Positions 21,541 to 31,700 of a DNA stretch of 64,000 nucleotides are shown here, in pieces. The notes beneath the pieces are model-generated. The model saw only the letters and a list, made by a program, of their open reading frames with translations. It ran no database searches and had not been told where the DNA came from. The stretch lies in the NCBI GenBank assembly GCA_002150815.3, contig NDFF03000090.1, positions 1 through 64,000 of the forward strand, written 5' to 3'. Made by a program: the position numbers and the translations under genes. Origin of the DNA: Grammothele lineata (taxonomy: Eukaryota; Basidiomycota; Agaricomycetes; Polyporales; Polyporaceae). How positions within the stretch are numbered: the first letter of the stretch is position 1; each line of letters opens with the position of its first letter.

Positions 21541-21800
21541 AATGGTCTTCAGGTCATGGTGCCGGGGACGAGCGAGTAGCAGTACATCAAGGTGCGCGGC
21601 GGAGGTCCATGCATCCCGTCCTCGCGCTAATTTTTATGGGGACCCTGTACGGCCTCTCCCCGGCCTTGCAATATGTAACCCTAAGAATGCGATGGCGATC
21701 TTCAGCGGTGGCATTCTCCGCGTTGTGTATGTTGTTGCTCCCCTTTTTCGCTACGCTCTCGAACTGCGCTGACCTCGCCCTTCACCGCTACTCATCATTG
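21541..21800 (+). pseudogene. 2-oxoglutarate/Fe(II) oxygenase relic, part 1 (exons 4-5, inverted)
   Basis: The plus strand here matches the reverse complement of 25140-25430 in the intact oxygenase gene. It includes the VMVPGTSE-QYIK exon, the intervening intron and the AMAIFSGGILR exon. A TAG replaces the Trp codon after GTSE, and frameshifts break the second exon. Its orientation is opposite to the neighbouring part 2, so this piece was flipped in place. It cannot encode a working enzyme. Confidence 0.75.
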
Positions 21801-21889
21801 CCCGTATTTGGCAGCGCATATATCCTTATGCTTTCAACGCTAATACACGCGCCTCGGATGCTGACACAGGGAGTGGAATGACTGCGCGC

Positions 21890-22235
21890 GAACAACCTTG
21901 CTTAGTACGATCATATCGCGAGCCAACGTCAAAGGGAACTCACTAGTAACCCAAAGTATGTGTGCACCCCAATATCTTCCTGCGCCTCTGAGATCCCATT
22001 GGGGCGGGACAAGTTCTTGATCGCCGAGGCGGTCGTTGGGGATGTCGAGGAGGGTCGCGTTCACCGCGAGGGGCTTGCGCACGAACGGTTAGATCGTGGA
22101 CTACATGCGCGCATTGACAGTTGGCAGGTACGCGCTATGGACGTATACGAGCCACGCGAGAGCGTCGTCGGTGGCCATACTTAGAAAAGAACTCGAGCGT
22201 GTCGCGGACTCCGAGAGAGTCACGGTCCAGGACGA
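21890..22235 (-). pseudogene. 2-oxoglutarate/Fe(II) oxygenase relic, part 2 (exon 3)
   Basis: The minus strand matches exon 3 of the intact gene at 25490-25856: RKPLAVNATLLDIPNDRLG, then a degraded iron-binding region where GAHTDFGS has become GAHILWVT. The conserved intron donor and following intron sequence (CTAGTGAGTTCCC) are still visible at about 21945. The loss of Asp from the HxD motif and the in-frame stops show it is dead. It stands downstream of MYND paralogue B exactly as the intact oxygenase stands downstream of paralogue C. Confidence 0.75.
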
Positions 22236-22552
22236 CTCCAGGTCCCTTTCGTCTTGCTTTCGTCTAGCGGATGTTATGTCACGTGCAAATTCTCACGCTG
22301 GACGTCCTTATCGGCCACTGTCGGAAATCAAAATTCAGAACACAAGACAGCCCCTATTTGGCCCCTATCATACACATGGTTCAGTCTCGAGTGCAAAACC
22401 GTCGCGTTCATCAGCATCCTGAATGAAGACTCGGAGCTACACCTCCAGGTAGAACCCTGAAGTAAGTGACCCTCTCAAATCCCCAGCCCAGCGTTGCTCC
22501 AGGCATATCGAGTTTAGTACAGAGCCCGGCTGACATATTTCAGAGATAGCCA

Positions 22553-24629
22553 ATGTTGGTTCACCACCCATCTCCTTTGGCCTCGCCGGCAGAACGCGTT
22601 TTTGTTGCTGATGCTGATACACAACGCATTCGACATGAGTTTAAAGTGAATCCCGAGAAGGTAGCTCTTCCCCCCATCACGCATCCCGAATTGCTGAGAC
22701 GACAAGCGTCAACAGGTCGTAAATGCGGCGTTAGCCGGGTCCTCGTCTGCGATGGCAGTCATCGGGGACTTTTGGCATCTTTCACCATCTAACATGCCTC
22801 CGCGCGACATGTTCGGAATCGCTCTTCGCCATCTCGAAGCCGACCGTCTCCCCCCGACTCCTCAACCATTCGCCGCTCGAGTCAGCCGTGCATTCAGCTC
22901 CATTCTTGCCATCAGCAAACTCGCATTTGACAGCCCGGACTTCGCCGTCGACCCCGCTTTCTCAGAAATTATCGCAGGCTCCTGGCGTGGCATATACCAA
23001 TGGGCCCACTACATCTTCTCTACACGCATCCTTGGGCTCCCGGAATCCGACGAGAACAGAATATTTGCAGTCCACACCCTCGTTCACTTCTGGTGTCTTC
23101 TAACGTCGTCCCAACGCCTCAGGACGCTGCTGTACCAAGAAACATGCGCGTCCACTATCACTACGCAGCTGTGGATCGAATATGACAACGTTGCTCTCAC
23201 CCTCGATATCGATCCGGAATATACCTTCGGCACGTCCATGTTTCGCAATTTCATGCAGTTTCACCCCCCGTCCAATTTCGGCGCCGTCGTACGAGCAGGA
23301 GGCGGTGACGTTCAAATTTTCGCCAGGTCAACGCTTGCGCGCTTCGCGGAGGAGCTGGACGGCGTTGCTTGGAGCGACATCGGGAACTGGTGCTGTATCC
23401 TCGCCCGATTTTGCCTCGAAGGCCCTTTGCTTCGTGCCTTTCTGGTAGCAGGCGCTGCTCCCCTCGTCACCGACGCCTTAATCAAAGTCACACTGATCAT
23501 GGAGAGTTTGGAGGATCCGGCCGATGCCTGGTACGCGGTCGCAGACATTACCGTCCTCCTGGGACTTTTCTTCCGGCAAGACGACGGCCCGTGCTGGCTT
23601 GCGCAGGCTATCCGGGCGGGATTCCTGGGCGCGCTCTACACTGCGTGTGTGTACATCGACGAAGCGTTGCCCGCAGAGCGCAACACCGTCAAGGGCATCC
23701 TGCACATCCTTCCCGGCTTCTTCGCGTGCCTCTCAGTCGTCAAAGCAGCTGCGCCTGAGGTCCCAAGGATGTATAAGGAAATGTGGGGAGACCATATACA
23801 GGACGACCGTGTGCGTGCAGAATGGACGCAGTTCTGCGAGTTGGCAGAGCAGCGCATGATCATTCTGGAAACATTCGAAAAGCAGGAGCGGCACTGTAAT
23901 ATGGTATGCAGCAACCCCGAGGTACGTCATATTTTGTTACCTGTACGCGTGATGCTGATACTGTTCATGCAGTGCCAAAGGAAGCGGTCAGAGGAGAATC
24001 TACTGAGGCGCTGCAGTTGTAAAAACGTGCAGTATTGTTCGAAGGTACGATACATGTTTATTGGGGTGATAATACACTCTCGGTGTTGACAATACTCTTC
24101 TAGGGCTGTCAAGCAGCGCATTGGACAACACACAAAGGCGTCTGCGTCAGAACGCCTAAGACATCTACTCACTTCGAACAGTTGGGTACGCACCTCTTCA
24201 CTCTCCAAATAATTCAACGCTCATCGCTCATATGCAGAAGCGAATCGTTCCGCCCCTACCACCGTTGATGACCAAGCCCAAGAGGAGCGCTTTATGGAAC
24301 TGGTCGCGGTGGCCGATGCCAAGCAGTACCGGTCAAAGTTCTTGATTCTCGCATGCCGCCACTCCCGTCCCGACTTGCCCAAAACCGCATTCGCGGTATC
24401 AATAGACCGGGACGGGTACCCCGTGAAGCTAGCACTCATAGAATTGCACAGTTTCATCGTCGAAGATGAGGTTTTTGTGAACAGCGCTCGCGCTCAGCAG
24501 ATCGTGCGCGAGGTGCAAGAGAATCCCGCAGGCGCGACCCTTGTATGCATGACCATACGGATGGGGGACAGGGCGAAGATCGTGGTTACGAAGGCGCCGC
24601 GGAAGTTTTTGGCAGGGAGAGCGGCGTGA
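22553..24629 (+). CDS. MYND-type zinc finger protein (paralogue C), ~619 aa
   Basis: Five exons join in frame: 22553-22660, 22716-23921, 23973-24044, 24104-24185 and 24238-24629 (620 codons with stop). It is the closest relative of paralogue A in the window: the N-terminal domain after the first exon (GDFWHLSPSNMPPRDMFGIA) aligns throughout. The MYND finger is CSNPEC / LLRRCSCKNVQYCSK / GCQAAHWTTHKGVC with all ligands present. A phase-1 intron after the finger is shared with the truncated paralogue at 13.4 kb but absent in A and B. The C-terminal module (DAKQYRSKFLILACRHSRPD) matches that of A. The gene ends about 140 bp from the convergent oxygenase gene. Confidence 0.85.
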
Positions 24630-24766
24630 ACGGGAGATACTTCAGCTCTAGGGGTACCTTACAGTATTGTACGGATAGGGAGTAGGGAACCCCGGTTCCT
24701 CCCATAATCATCCTTTGCGTTATCTTACACATAGCTAGCCTCATTTGTACATACTACCGCGTCTGT

Positions 24767-26245
24767 TTAGTAGGCCGTAGGCCGATGTTCCGTTCCACGA
24801 CTCGCGCGCCACGTCTCCGGTCCCTGTGCGTTCACAAACCCTCGTCAGCACATTGTCTCGGTACCCCACCGCGAGCGCAGAGCTCATGGACCTAAGAGCA
24901 CGCACCGTCCTATTCTTGATTCGCTGGTTCTTGATTCGGCGCGCGAACCACTCCGCCGAGGTCGCGCCCGTGTCCAACTTGCCCTCCGTGTCCTTCGCGG
25001 CCGCTTCGGCGATGAGCGCACTTTCGTCCGCGAGCGGGCGGAGGACCTGGGAGTTTCCGGGGCGCGTGAAGAAGACGAGGGACCAACGTTCGTACTTTCC
25101 CTGTTCCTTTGGAGGCGGCCTAAGGAACGGGCACGCGGGAGCGAGGGGCGAGGTTAGCGCAGTTCGAGGGCAGTGTGGGGCGTGCGCAAAGGAAGAACGG
25201 CAACTTACACAACGCGGTGGAGGTTGGAGCGGAGGATGCCGCCGCTGAAGATCGCCATCGCGTCTCCCAGATTGCAGACTGCGTGGCCGGGGAGAGGCTG
25301 AAAGTGGTTCCCGCAAAGGTCAGCTCGAGTAAAGGGCGTATGGGCCTCCGGCCCGTACCTTGATGTACTGCCACTCGCTCGTCCCGGGCACCATGACCTG
25401 TAGACCGCCGAGGCGGTTGTGGAGGAACGACTACGCGCAATTAATCTCACTCAGTACGATGTCGCGGACACGCGTGAAGGGGAACTCACTAGCGATCCGA
25501 AGTCGGTGTGCGCCCCAATCGCTGCCTGTGCCTCCGAAATCCCATTGGGGCGTGGCGGGTTCTTGATCGTCCTAGCCTCGCTCCCGCTCGGCTCCTCGAG
25601 CAGGTGGCGCGCTGCGAGTGCACCATTGGGCAAGCCGAGGCGATCGTTGAGGACGTCGAGGATGGTCGCGTTCACCACGAGGGACTTGCGCACGAACGGT
25701 TGGATCGTGGACTGCATGCGCCCGTCGACGGTGGGCGGGTACGCGCGATGCATGCGCGCCGGCCAGGCGAGGGCGTCGTCCTTGGCGATGTTGATGAACT
25801 CGACGGTGTCGAGCGCGCCCGTCTCGTCTGTCGCGTTCGCGCCTGCGGCTTTGTAACTACGTGTGGATTGAGTATGCGAAGCTGAAGGTCAGGATGCGTC
25901 TGACGTACCCGAAGGACATGCCCTCGTCGCCCTGCTCAAACTTCATCTTCTCGTCGAGGGGCAACCGCATGGTTTCCGCGCCCGTCTCAAACATCCCGTC
26001 GACCTCTGCGTCTACGCCGTGGTTCTTCAAGCTGAGTGCGGGAGGTCAGTATGGGTTGCTGCGGAGCTTACGGCGGCATCATGACGAGCAATGACGTACT
26101 ACCAGAAGCCTAACTCTGTCGCAGCCTTCCAGAGTTTGTCAATCTCAGCGTCGTCGCGCTTCAGAAGAAGCTCATAATCGATGACGAGCAAGGGGTGGGT
26201 GGGGACGTCATCGGGGAAAGGAGGAAGCGTGAGGAGCCCAGGCAT
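24767..26245 (-). CDS. 2-oxoglutarate/Fe(II)-dependent dioxygenase (isopenicillin N synthase-like), ~355 aa
   Basis: Seven exons join perfectly in frame: 26245-26100, 26031-25909, 25856-25490, 25430-25359, 25297-25209, 25119-24906 and 24823-24767 (356 codons with stop). The N-terminal DIOX_N-like part (PPFPDDVPTHPLLVIDYELL ... LGFWYLKNHGVD) is followed by the jelly-roll core. Iron ligands are seen in GAHTDFGS (HxD) and LHRVV (distal His). The co-substrate Arg and Ser are in ERWSLVFFTRP. The family oxidises diverse small molecules in the cytosol; fungal members are often in secondary metabolism, but no other pathway genes are nearby and the substrate is unknown. An in-frame ATG further upstream at 26329 is possible; 26245 was preferred because MPGLLTLPPFPDDVP fits the family start. 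A broken duplicate lies at 21.5-22.2 kb. Confidence 0.88.
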
Positions 26246-26249
26246 GCTG

Positions 26250-26891
26250 TAGATAGGAAGTTGTCTTGTGTAAGAGTCGTTGAGGAATCTCGCTGGGGTA
26301 GTGGTGGACTGCTTACCCAGCTCTTCCACCTTATATACGCAAGCGGCGCGCCCGCAAACGGCGTGGAGAGGCTGCTGTGTGAGTTGACCATCTCCCAGGT
26401 CACGTTGCCGGGTTCGCGTCCGACCGTTCGTTCTTTTCCCAGGGTGACCGTCGATCCAAATAGGGCCTCAGTCGGACTGAGATAGATCGTGATGCGAGGG
26501 ACACTTCTTGAAGAAGCGCTAAGGGTGACATCATGCGGATGCATTGACGAGTAATCACCGAGAAGTCAATATCGCGGGACTCATCGCATGGTAAGCCGTC
26601 AGAGCCCTTCGCAAGTGGTGCATGAGCATTACCGTTACGAGGCGGCGGTCGGGGGCTCGGAGGAGCCGCGTGCTCGAAGAAAGACCTAGAGAACGTCAGA
26701 TAAGCACACCCGCATCGGGAAGCTCGGTTGTCTATGGAAATGAGACAGATACATAACTACTCACAGCAGGGCGATTCGGATCGAGTAATCGAGTAACAGG
26801 ACCGAGTCAGTCCTTCTCGAGAGTTCTCTGCTGCGATGCGCGGTGGCGAGAGAGCACCGGACGTCCGTTTTGACTACGTGGGAACCTCTAG
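26250..26891. other. Upstream region of the oxygenase gene and left flank of the retrotransposon
   Basis: No supported gene. It holds the probable promoter of the minus-strand oxygenase gene and runs to the left LTR edge. No target-site duplicate of the right flank is visible at the LTR boundary. Confidence 0.4.
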
Positions 26892-27229
26892 TGTCGCAGT
26901 CGCGGATCGCGAGCGAACCGGTGTTGCGACACGGGGGAGAGAAGAGGTTCGCGCGGAGACTGACAGGGGTAGGGTCTGTCAATTGCGAGAACACTAGGGC
27001 ATCGCCCCGCGAAGGTACCAGCCTTATATACAAGAGAGACGAGTCACGAGACGAGGCGGCAAGGAGCGGACGGAGCGCGGGGACTCCCGGAGACGATACG
27101 AGCGAGACGGGGTCGAGAGAGGAGAGATAACGGGCGAAGAACAAGCGTGAGGGGTAGTAAGCGAGGATGACTAAGGAACGTGGGACGGAAAAGGTAAGGT
27201 AAGCGCGCGAGGGAGCGTGCGCCGTTACA
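26892..27229 (-). repeat. 3' LTR of the Ty3/gypsy element
   Basis: 338 bp, direct repeat of 36420-36758. Edges are set by the loss of similarity immediately outside TGTCGCAG (left) and CCGTTACA (right). It contains a TATATAAGG promoter-like motif on the minus strand near 27030. It lacks one G relative to the other LTR in the ACTAGGGC stretch. Confidence 0.93.
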
Positions 27230-27239
27230 TACGCCCTCC

Positions 27240-27260
27240 GACTATCGTACTACGATAGTC
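27240..27260. repeat. Perfect 10-bp inverted repeat beside the 3' LTR
   Basis: GACTATCGTA and TACGATAGTC are separated by one base, immediately inside the purine-rich tract that precedes the 3' LTR. A hairpin at the plus-strand priming region of a retroelement could be structural. Chance is possible but less likely for 20 paired bases. Confidence 0.6.
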
Positions 27261-27344
27261 CGTCTATGCGAAATCAGTAACGAGACCGAGATACGAGCCG
27301 GAAACTAAGAAACCGGGGTATAGGTGAGTACTAGGTAAGTACGT

Positions 27345-28712
27345 CTACTCGGGGTCGTAATCCACGAGCTCATCTGCCTCTCCGAGCGCATCCGTATCGG
27401 AGAGGGTCAGTGACGACGCGCGCGTGCCCGGGCTAGTCCCAGCGGGAGCGCGCTCCTCCGCCGCCGCGGAGGAAGAAGCCGTAGTTGCCGCCGTGGCCAC
27501 GGACGCGCGCTTCGAAGACGTCGGGGGAGCGTCCGCGCAAGTCACGGCCGGAGCGGCGGTCGAAGTGATCTCCGTAAGGAGGTCCTGTCCGGAAAGGACC
27601 TCGTCCGTAGCGGTGGAAGGGAACACCGCGAGGAGCTCCGACGGGAGTGTCATGTCGTCCTCGACGGCCGGGGTCGAAGCCAGCGCGCCCTCCGTGCCCT
27701 CCGGAGTGAACGTGCCCGTCGCGTCCACCATTAGGATATCCCCGTCCATATCCGGCGAAGGCCCGCGGACCATGAACTGGCTCAGGATGAGGTCCGAAGC
27801 GTCCCATCCGTGCCCTGGGAGCTCCTGCAGGAAGTTCTCGTCCGCGTCGGCCGAGTCTAGGACCGGCATGACCGTGGGCACCCCGGAAGCCAGAGGAGGA
27901 GCGGACGGAGGGGGAGCATCGAGTGCGTTGGAGCCCGGCACCGGGGCTGCGTTCTGAGGTGCGGCCTCTGCGGACTTCGGCTTCGATGGGCGCACAGTGG
28001 TGGTCGAGCCCAGGGAAGCTGAGGTAGAAGTTGTCGCAGATGACGATGATGCGCCGGGGGCTGGCCGATCGTAAGGTTTCTTCATCTTCGTCGGCTTCGG
28101 CATAGAACCTAGCAGCTGACGCAACGCTAGAGTCTGACCTGTCTGAGCCTCGCGTTGAGCGCGCCGCTCCTGGCGCGCCTCGAACGCCTTCTGCTTGCCC
28201 TCCTGGGAGCGGATTGCCTGCTCCGCAACCCAGCGGAAGGCCTTCTCCTCCAGCCTCGGCCCCTGGGGGACTGCCGGATCGGCCGTCCGGCTGGAGGCGA
28301 GGAGCTCCGGAGGTAAGAGGAGATGGTGGGGGACTGACTGCTTGCCGCACAGACTTATCAAGTGGTCCGGGCTGACGTCCGCCCAGCCTAGGACGTTCCC
28401 CTTGTCCTGGGACCATTGGTCCCCGAACTGGAGGAAGCCCGCCGGGAGAGTCCCCTTCGCCGGGTTCCACGACTTCCCGCTGCGAGCAAGACGCTCCAGC
28501 AGTGCCTGCGTCGTGAGGAAGAGCTCTAAGGAAGCCGGGAGGTAGCTGTAGGTGAGTCCGTCCTTCTGATCCGCCACAATGAGCTCCCCTGTCGGGGTGT
28601 GCCGCATGTGCGGAGGAAGGCGCTTGAACGGGGCAGGCTTCGAGTCGGAGTTGTTCGAACCCGTCGAGCCGGAAGTCTTCGTCATGGACTTCTTGCCCCG
28701 GTGTGCCGGCAT
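27345..28712 (-). CDS. Extra ORF after integrase in the Ty3/gypsy element, 455 aa
   Basis: An ATG at 28712 opens 455 codons ending near the 3' LTR, in the +1 frame relative to Gag-Pol. The first ~190 residues look globular, with many aromatic and hydrophobic residues (GLTYSYLPASLELFLTTQAL, GFLQFGDQWSQDKGNVLGWA, FRWVAEQAIRSQEGKQKAF). A Lys/Arg/Gln-rich segment and then a long Ala/Ser/Thr/Pro-rich acidic tail follow, ending ALGEADELVDYDPE. There is no signal peptide or membrane span, so it is not envelope-like. No zinc finger or known domain was recognised. The position between integrase and 3' LTR is where accessory proteins occur in some plant and fungal retroelements. How it is translated is unclear, because the Gag-Pol frame has no stop before it. 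Confidence 0.65.
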   Translation of the reverse strand: MPAHRGKKSMTKTSGSTGSNNSDSKPAPFKRLPPHMRHTPTGELIVADQKDGLTYSYLPASLELFLTTQALLERLARSGKSWNPAKGTLPAGFLQFGDQWSQDKGNVLGWADVSPDHLISLCGKQSVPHHLLLPPELLASSRTADPAVPQGPRLEEKAFRWVAEQAIRSQEGKQKAFEARQERRAQREAQTGQTLALRQLLGSMPKPTKMKKPYDRPAPGASSSSATTSTSASLGSTTTVRPSKPKSAEAAPQNAAPVPGSNALDAPPPSAPPLASGVPTVMPVLDSADADENFLQELPGHGWDASDLILSQFMVRGPSPDMDGDILMVDATGTFTPEGTEGALASTPAVEDDMTLPSELLAVFPSTATDEVLSGQDLLTEITSTAAPAVTCADAPPTSSKRASVATAATTASSSAAAEERAPAGTSPGTRASSLTLSDTDALGEADELVDYDPE

Positions 28713-31700
28713 AGTCGGTGTATGCAGGTGAGTACGCCACGGTGATAGCGGGGGTCCGGCCGCAATGAGTTGGGCCGGATGTGGAAGGTGAGTGGTGAGT
28801 GAGGGGAGTTAGCGGGCAGATAGAGTTTTGAGCGGGGAAGCGAACGAGGGGTATCGGGGGGTGGAATCCCTTCGCTCGTACGTCCCGAGGGCCTTTATCG
28901 AAGTCCCGCAGCTGGCTCAGACCTTCCGCTTGCAAACTCAGCGCTCCAACGAACACCTGCGGGTCGTCGGGCGGCTGGGCTGTACCTTCGGGCAGCTCTG
29001 CGACGGTATCGCATCCTTGCGCTTCCAGGTACGCCTTTAGCGCGTTCAGATGCGCCACTGACGTATATGGCAGCCAGGTTTTATCACCAGACTTCCAGGC
29101 TGCTTCAAACAGGGCTCGATCGCCTGTGCCATGGTGAGCAGTGATCGAGCTGATAGCCCATTCGTTATCTTTGTCCTCCAGGTCGAATACTTGTGTGTCC
29201 AGACGTCCCGGGAAGAGACGGTCGTCGTTTGGCTCATGGGCACGCAAGAGAGAAGCATGGAAAACATTGTGAATGCCCCTGCGCTTCAGGGAAGGGGGAA
29301 GCTCGACTCGGAATGAGCCATTACCAAAGTCCTTCGAGATCCGGTAAGGACCGATAAACTTTGGCGCAAGCTTCCGGGCTAACCCTTTCGGTAGGGCAAT
29401 GTTCTTCGTCGAAAGGTAGATAAGATCGCCCTCGACAAACGGTGCTGGCCGACGCCTACGGTTCGCGTCGCGCGAGTGCTTCGTTCGAGCAGCAATAATA
29501 CTGTCGTGAGCAGCCATTATTGCAGTCTTTACACGCTGAGCATACACACGAACGCCAGGGAACTCGTCAGGCTGGGGAGCGTCCCAGATCATGGGACAGG
29601 GCATTCGGCCTGTGTTAAGGAAGAATGGTGCGTATCCAGTCGATTCTGACCGGGCTAGATTGATAGCAAACTCGATCGCAGGCAGCTTGCTTACCCAGTC
29701 ACGTTGATTGGTTCCGACGCACTGGCGCAGCATCTGAGATACTGTGCGGTTGGCTCGTTCAGTCGAGCCATCTGATTCTGGGTGGTATGCACTTGACATG
29801 CGCAGCTCGACACCTATGAGCTTGTGGAGGTGAGTCCAGAATGTGCTCGTAAATAGCACGTCCCGATCACTGACTATCGACCTCGGAAGCCCGTGCAGCT
29901 TGTAGATCTCCGAAAACACGAGTTCTGCAACGTCTCGGGCACGGTAATTCGTCCGGCACGGCACTAGGTGCACCATTCCGGTAAGCAGGTCGATAATCGT
30001 GCAAATGGAGTCGAATTTCCCATCTCTATTCTTTGATTCAGGCAGGGGACCGACGAAGTCGATTCCTATCGCTTCCCAGGGTGCAGACGGCACTGGGAGC
30101 GGATTCAGCAAGCCGTAGGGCTTCTGATTCGAAGGTTTGCTTCGTTTACAAGTCATGCAGGTATCACAGTACTTCTGGACGTCTGGCAGAAGTGTTTTCC
30201 ACCAGACATGATCACGCAGGAGGCTAGACGTCTTGTGAGGCCCAAGGTGAGCCAGGAGACTGTGCGCATGCGATATCACAATCTCTCGGACGTTCCTGCC
30301 ACTGACTACTATGCTCGGAATGCACAGGAGGCTTCGGCCACTGTCCCGTAGCATTACAAGTCCGTCCTGAACGACGAAATTCTTGTATTGCTTAGGATTA
30401 GCCAGAATTGCAGCAAAGAATGAGTCTTCGCCATATCTGTTTCGTATCTCTGATTCCAGGTGAATACCGCCACTAGCTTCGGCTATGTGGTCTAGCAGTG
30501 GCTCGGAAGACGTCTCAGCAGCCGCTTCGGACGATGGCTGCGCGTCCGGAGCTGTGAATGGCCCGTCTGAAGGCTGTACGCCCGGGACTCCCGCAGACAC
30601 GTCTGCCGCAGCTTCGGATGAGACATGGTCCTCCGGGATCAATTCCGAAGGCTGTTCTGGTTGGTCTGTGAGGGATGCAACCTCCTCTAGTGAGCGCTGA
30701 GTCGAAGGTGCGTTATCTGCTGTTGTAATTGATTCCGGGGGACTCGCGCCCTCCTGTTGTCCATCATGTGAGGCATGGGGAACAACATGAGATCGTGCAG
30801 GAGTCGCGCTTGTCTGCACACGCTTTGTGCGGCTGCGCGGTGCTATTCCTTGGCCCGCACGCGATGTAAGTTGCGCGCTGGTGGCGCGCCCTCCAGATTC
30901 AGACCTGCGCTCGACAAGCGTGTCCAAGGGTGCCGCGCGCGGCGCGCGCGGCTTGCGCATCCTTTGCGGCCGAGCGGGCACATCCTGTGGAGTCAGGGCA
31001 TGTGCCCGTCCCTCCTGTTCGACCAGAACAGGCATTGTAATTGAATTAGCAGCCGTAGCGAGCAGCGGCTCGTCGTCATAGTCGTACTGAACATATTCTG
31101 ACGACGCACGCACGGTTCCGGGCTGCTCATTTGAGTAAATGCGAGACAGCGCGTCCGCGAGGACGTTCTCCACCCCGGGAACGTGCTGAATAGAGAAGTT
31201 ATACTCGGATATCTTCTCCAGCCATCGGGCTTGTCGTCCTGAGAGATTCCTTTGGTTTAGCAAGTGAATCAGGCCCTTGTGGTCTGTTACCCATGTAAAC
31301 TGACATCCGAGCAGAATGTCTCGGTGCCGACGCATCGCTTCAACGCCTGCAAGCATTTCTATCTCATGAACTGGGTAATTCATTTGTGCTGACGATAGTT
31401 TTGCAGAAAAGAATGCGGCAACTTGCCCATGACGAAAGTCTTCACCTTGTGTTACAACACCCGCAATACCGCCATGGGAGCCATCTGTAACTAGCCAGAT
31501 AGGCGGCGCACTTGGGGAATAGTCGAGCGGGACACGGTGGTGGTCCCTGTGCGCTTGCATGAGACGCTTAATCTCGTCAAATGCACGCTGGTGAGTGTAA
31601 TCCCATTTGAAGGACGATTCTGACCCTGTAAGACTTGTCAGGATTCCCATTGGAATGCGGACGGTCGCAATGTCGTCTGCAAGGTACCCCACCGATCCTA

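Noticed and set aside
26161..26544. Minus-strand 127-codon frame upstream of the oxygenase
   Set aside because: It overlaps the oxygenase first exon in another frame and has poor codon use; a shadow.
27424..27957. Plus-strand 177-codon frame inside the retrotransposon
   Set aside because: Antisense shadow of the Ala/Ser-rich tail of the accessory ORF.
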